Positions 6,415 through 8,249 of a stretch of DNA of 8,249 bases are shown one piece after another. The stretch lies in the NCBI GenBank assembly GCA_900768035.1, contig CAAGBH010000113.1:1-8249 (forward strand), in the 5' to 3' direction. The notes under the pieces were generated by a model. That model was not told the DNA's origin. It saw nothing but the letters and a program-made list of their open reading frames with translations, and searched no databases. Source of the DNA: Clostridia bacterium. Lineage in GTDB: Bacteria > Bacillota > Clostridia > Oscillospirales > Acutalibacteraceae. How positions within the stretch are numbered: position 1 is the stretch's first letter; each line of letters begins with the position of its first letter. Position numbers and translations under genes: made by a program.

Positions 6415-8249
6415 ATGAAACTTTGTTCCAAGTGTAAAAAGCGTCCGGCAGTAGTATTCGTTTCGGATGCATCTAACCCCAATGCAGAGCCTAACGGTCT
6501 TTGTTTAGTATGCGCTAAAGAAATGGGCTTGAAGCCTGTAGATGATATGCTTAAAAGAATGAATATATCTGACGAAGATATCGAGCAAATGAGCGAGCAG
6601 TTTATGGATATAATGTCCTTGAATGAGGAAATGGACGATGCTGAATTGAATGACGAAACATTTGATTTAGGTACTGCTCCCGCAATGCCGTTTTTGAATA
6701 AGATTTTTGGTAATATGGGCGGCGGCGAAAAGACCGAAGAAAAGACTAAAGACGGAGAAACCAAAGACAAACCGAAAAAGAAACGCAAGAAATTTTTAGA
6801 GCAATATTGCACCAACCTTACCGATAAAGCAAAATCGGGTAAAATTGATGTTATAATTGGCAGAGATAAGGAACTTTACCGCACAATTCAGATTTTATCA
6901 CGCCGTTCTAAGAATAACCCTTGTCTTATCGGTGAGCCTGGTGTAGGTAAAACCGCTATTGCAGAAGGCTTAGCCCTTAAAATTGCCAACGGTGATGCTC
7001 CTGCAAGACTTTTGGATAAAGAAATATATTTGCTTGATTTAACAGGTCTTGTTGCAGGAACACAGTTCAGGGGTCAGTTTGAAAGCCGTGTTAAAGGGCT
7101 TGTTGCAGAGGTTAAAGAGGCAGGGAATATAATTCTCTTTATTGATGAAATTCATAACCTTGTTGGTGCGGGGGATTCTGCAGAAGGTTCAATGAATGCC
7201 GCCAATATTTTAAAACCTGCTTTGTCACGTGGCGAAATTCAGGTTATCGGTGCTACAACCTTTAAAGAATACAGAAAATATATTGAAAAAGATGCCGCTT
7301 TAGAAAGGCGTTTCCAACCCGTTACTATTGAAGAACCCTCTTTGAGTGAGGCAGAAGAAATTTTAATGGGTGTTAAGGGTTATTACGAGGGATTCCATAA
7401 TGTCATAATACCTGATGAAATTGTTAAAAAGGCTGTTATTTTATCTGAAAGATATGTAACTGACAGATATTTGCCCGATAAGGCGATAGATTTGCTTGAT
7501 GAAGCCTGTGCTTGCGCAAGCCTTGCTAATAAGGCTATTGACGACCTTTATGTTGCTAATAAAAAGGTTGCGGAATATTCAATCAAACTTGAAGAATTAG
7601 AGCAAGATGTTGAAAATCCTGATTATGAAAAACAGGCTATGATTAAATCCGACCTTGAAAAGTATAAAAAGGAAGCAGAGCAGTTATGCTCTCTTGCAAT
7701 AGATAATACCGTTACCGATATGGATATTGCTAAGGTTATTGAATTGTGGACAGGTATCCCTGCTTCTAAGGTAAGGGAAAGCGACCTTAAAAAACTCGCA
7801 TCTTTAGAAGACGAATTAAATAAGAAAATAATCGGTCAGAACGAGGCAACAAAGTTGGTGGCAAGTGCGGTTAAGCGTTCAAGGGTTAAAACAAGTAATA
7901 CCCACCGTCCCGCATCCTTTATATTTGTTGGTCCTACGGGTGTTGGTAAAACCGAACTTGTAAAAGTGCTTTCCGAGCAACTTTTCAGCACCCCTGAAAC
8001 GCTTATCCGTCTCGATATGTCTGAATTTATGGAAAAACATTCTGTATCAAGAATTATTGGTGCGCCTCCCGGATATGTCGGTTATGACGAGGCAGGACAG
8101 TTGACCGAGAAAATAAGAAGAAAACCTTATTCGGTAGTGTTGTTTGATGAAATTGAAAAGGCACATCCCGATGTTTTGAATATTCTGTTGCAGATTCTTG
8201 ATGACGGCCGTGTTACTGATGCACAGGGCAGAACGGTTAATTTTGAAAA
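6415..8249 (+). CDS. clpE: ClpE-type ATP-dependent Clp protease ATP-binding subunit, C-terminally cut by window
   Basis: This is a class I Hsp100 AAA+ unfoldase; ClpE proteins unfold damaged substrates, usually for degradation by ClpP. The first 611 codons are present and the frame runs off the edge without a stop. In order: a CxxC...CxxC zinc finger (Cys4, Cys7, Cys30, Cys33) replaces the Clp_N repeats of ClpA/ClpC; an acidic segment (about 50-85) and a Gly/Lys linker (about 98-125) follow. AAA-1 has Walker A GEPGVGKT (173-180), pore loop GTQFRGQFE (from 215), Walker B LFIDEIH (241-247) and arginines 298-299 in LERRF. A short coiled-coil middle region (about 390-435) precedes WTGIP. AAA-2 has Walker A GPTGVGKT (506-513), pore loop GYVG (553-556) and Walker B VVLFDEIEKAHP (from 574). 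The ClpP-docking loop would lie beyond the edge, so the ClpP partnership cannot be checked. No CtsR-type operator is visible in the 14-base gap. Confidence 0.9.
   Translation, partial: MKLCSKCKKRPAVVFVSDASNPNAEPNGLCLVCAKEMGLKPVDDMLKRMNISDEDIEQMSEQFMDIMSLNEEMDDAELNDETFDLGTAPAMPFLNKIFGNMGGGEKTEEKTKDGETKDKPKKKRKKFLEQYCTNLTDKAKSGKIDVIIGRDKELYRTIQILSRRSKNNPCLIGEPGVGKTAIAEGLALKIANGDAPARLLDKEIYLLDLTGLVAGTQFRGQFESRVKGLVAEVKEAGNIILFIDEIHNLVGAGDSAEGSMNAANILKPALSRGEIQVIGATTFKEYRKYIEKDAALERRFQPVTIEEPSLSEAEEILMGVKGYYEGFHNVIIPDEIVKKAVILSERYVTDRYLPDKAIDLLDEACACASLANKAIDDLYVANKKVAEYSIKLEELEQDVENPDYEKQAMIKSDLEKYKKEAEQLCSLAIDNTVTDMDIAKVIELWTGIPASKVRESDLKKLASLEDELNKKIIGQNEATKLVASAVKRSRVKTSNTHRPASFIFVGPTGVGKTELVKVLSEQLFSTPETLIRLDMSEFMEKHSVSRIIGAPPGYVGYDEAGQLTEKIRRKPYSVVLFDEIEKAHPDVLNILLQILDDGRVTDAQGRTVNFE

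Noticed and set aside
6408..6815. A 135-codon minus-strand open frame across the start of the ClpE gene
   Set aside because: It is antisense to the zinc finger and linker of ClpE, its Ser/Phe/Ile-rich composition looks like the complement of a Lys/Glu/Asp-rich segment, and no ribosome binding site or promoter supports it.

Overview
The window reads as ordinary chromosomal sequence from a low-to-moderate GC Gram-positive anaerobe of the Clostridia, probably an Oscillospirales/Ruminococcaceae-type gut bacterium. This rests on a group II ECF transporter module, a DUF5711-type membrane protein next to a CvpA protein, a ClpE-type unfoldase with an N-terminal zinc finger, and A/T-rich codon usage with AGGAG-type ribosome binding sites. 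The taxonomic placement is inference. The first 22 bases are not biological: they match the 3' end of the Illumina TruSeq read-1 adapter, so the left edge is an untrimmed contig end, most likely from a metagenome or draft assembly.

Layout: every gene is on the + strand and there is almost no intergenic space (largest gap about 21 bases). From left to right: the C-terminal 84 residues of RuvB (23-277); a stand-alone class I SAM-dependent methyltransferase related to the RlmI/COG1092 group (290-1162); the ECF transporter energizing module ecfA1 (1155-2000), ecfA2 (2001-2864, TTG start) and ecfT (2857-3669); the tRNA pseudouridine synthase truA (3691-4425, GTG start); a DUF5711-like single-span membrane protein with a beta-propeller-like exterior (4435-5709); a CvpA-family membrane protein (5714-6400); and the first 611 codons of a ClpE-type AAA+ unfoldase (6415 to the window edge). 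No stretch over 300 bases lacks a gene. I see no RNA gene, mobile element, CRISPR array, riboswitch, convincing promoter or intrinsic terminator.

How the genes work together: EcfA1, EcfA2 and EcfT form the shared ATP-driven module that group II ECF systems pair with substrate-binding S components encoded elsewhere; no S component is present here. Overlapping or abutting reading frames (8 bases, 0 bases and 8 bases) from the methyltransferase through ecfT suggest translational coupling. The rest is a housekeeping cluster (recombination, RNA modification, envelope, protein quality control) probably read as one or a few long transcripts. Nothing here looks like a previously undescribed system. 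The points most worth a second look are the adapter artefact, the methyltransferase's lack of the RlmI catalytic cysteine, the DUF5711-CvpA-ClpE neighbourhood, and the unusual second coupling motif of EcfT.
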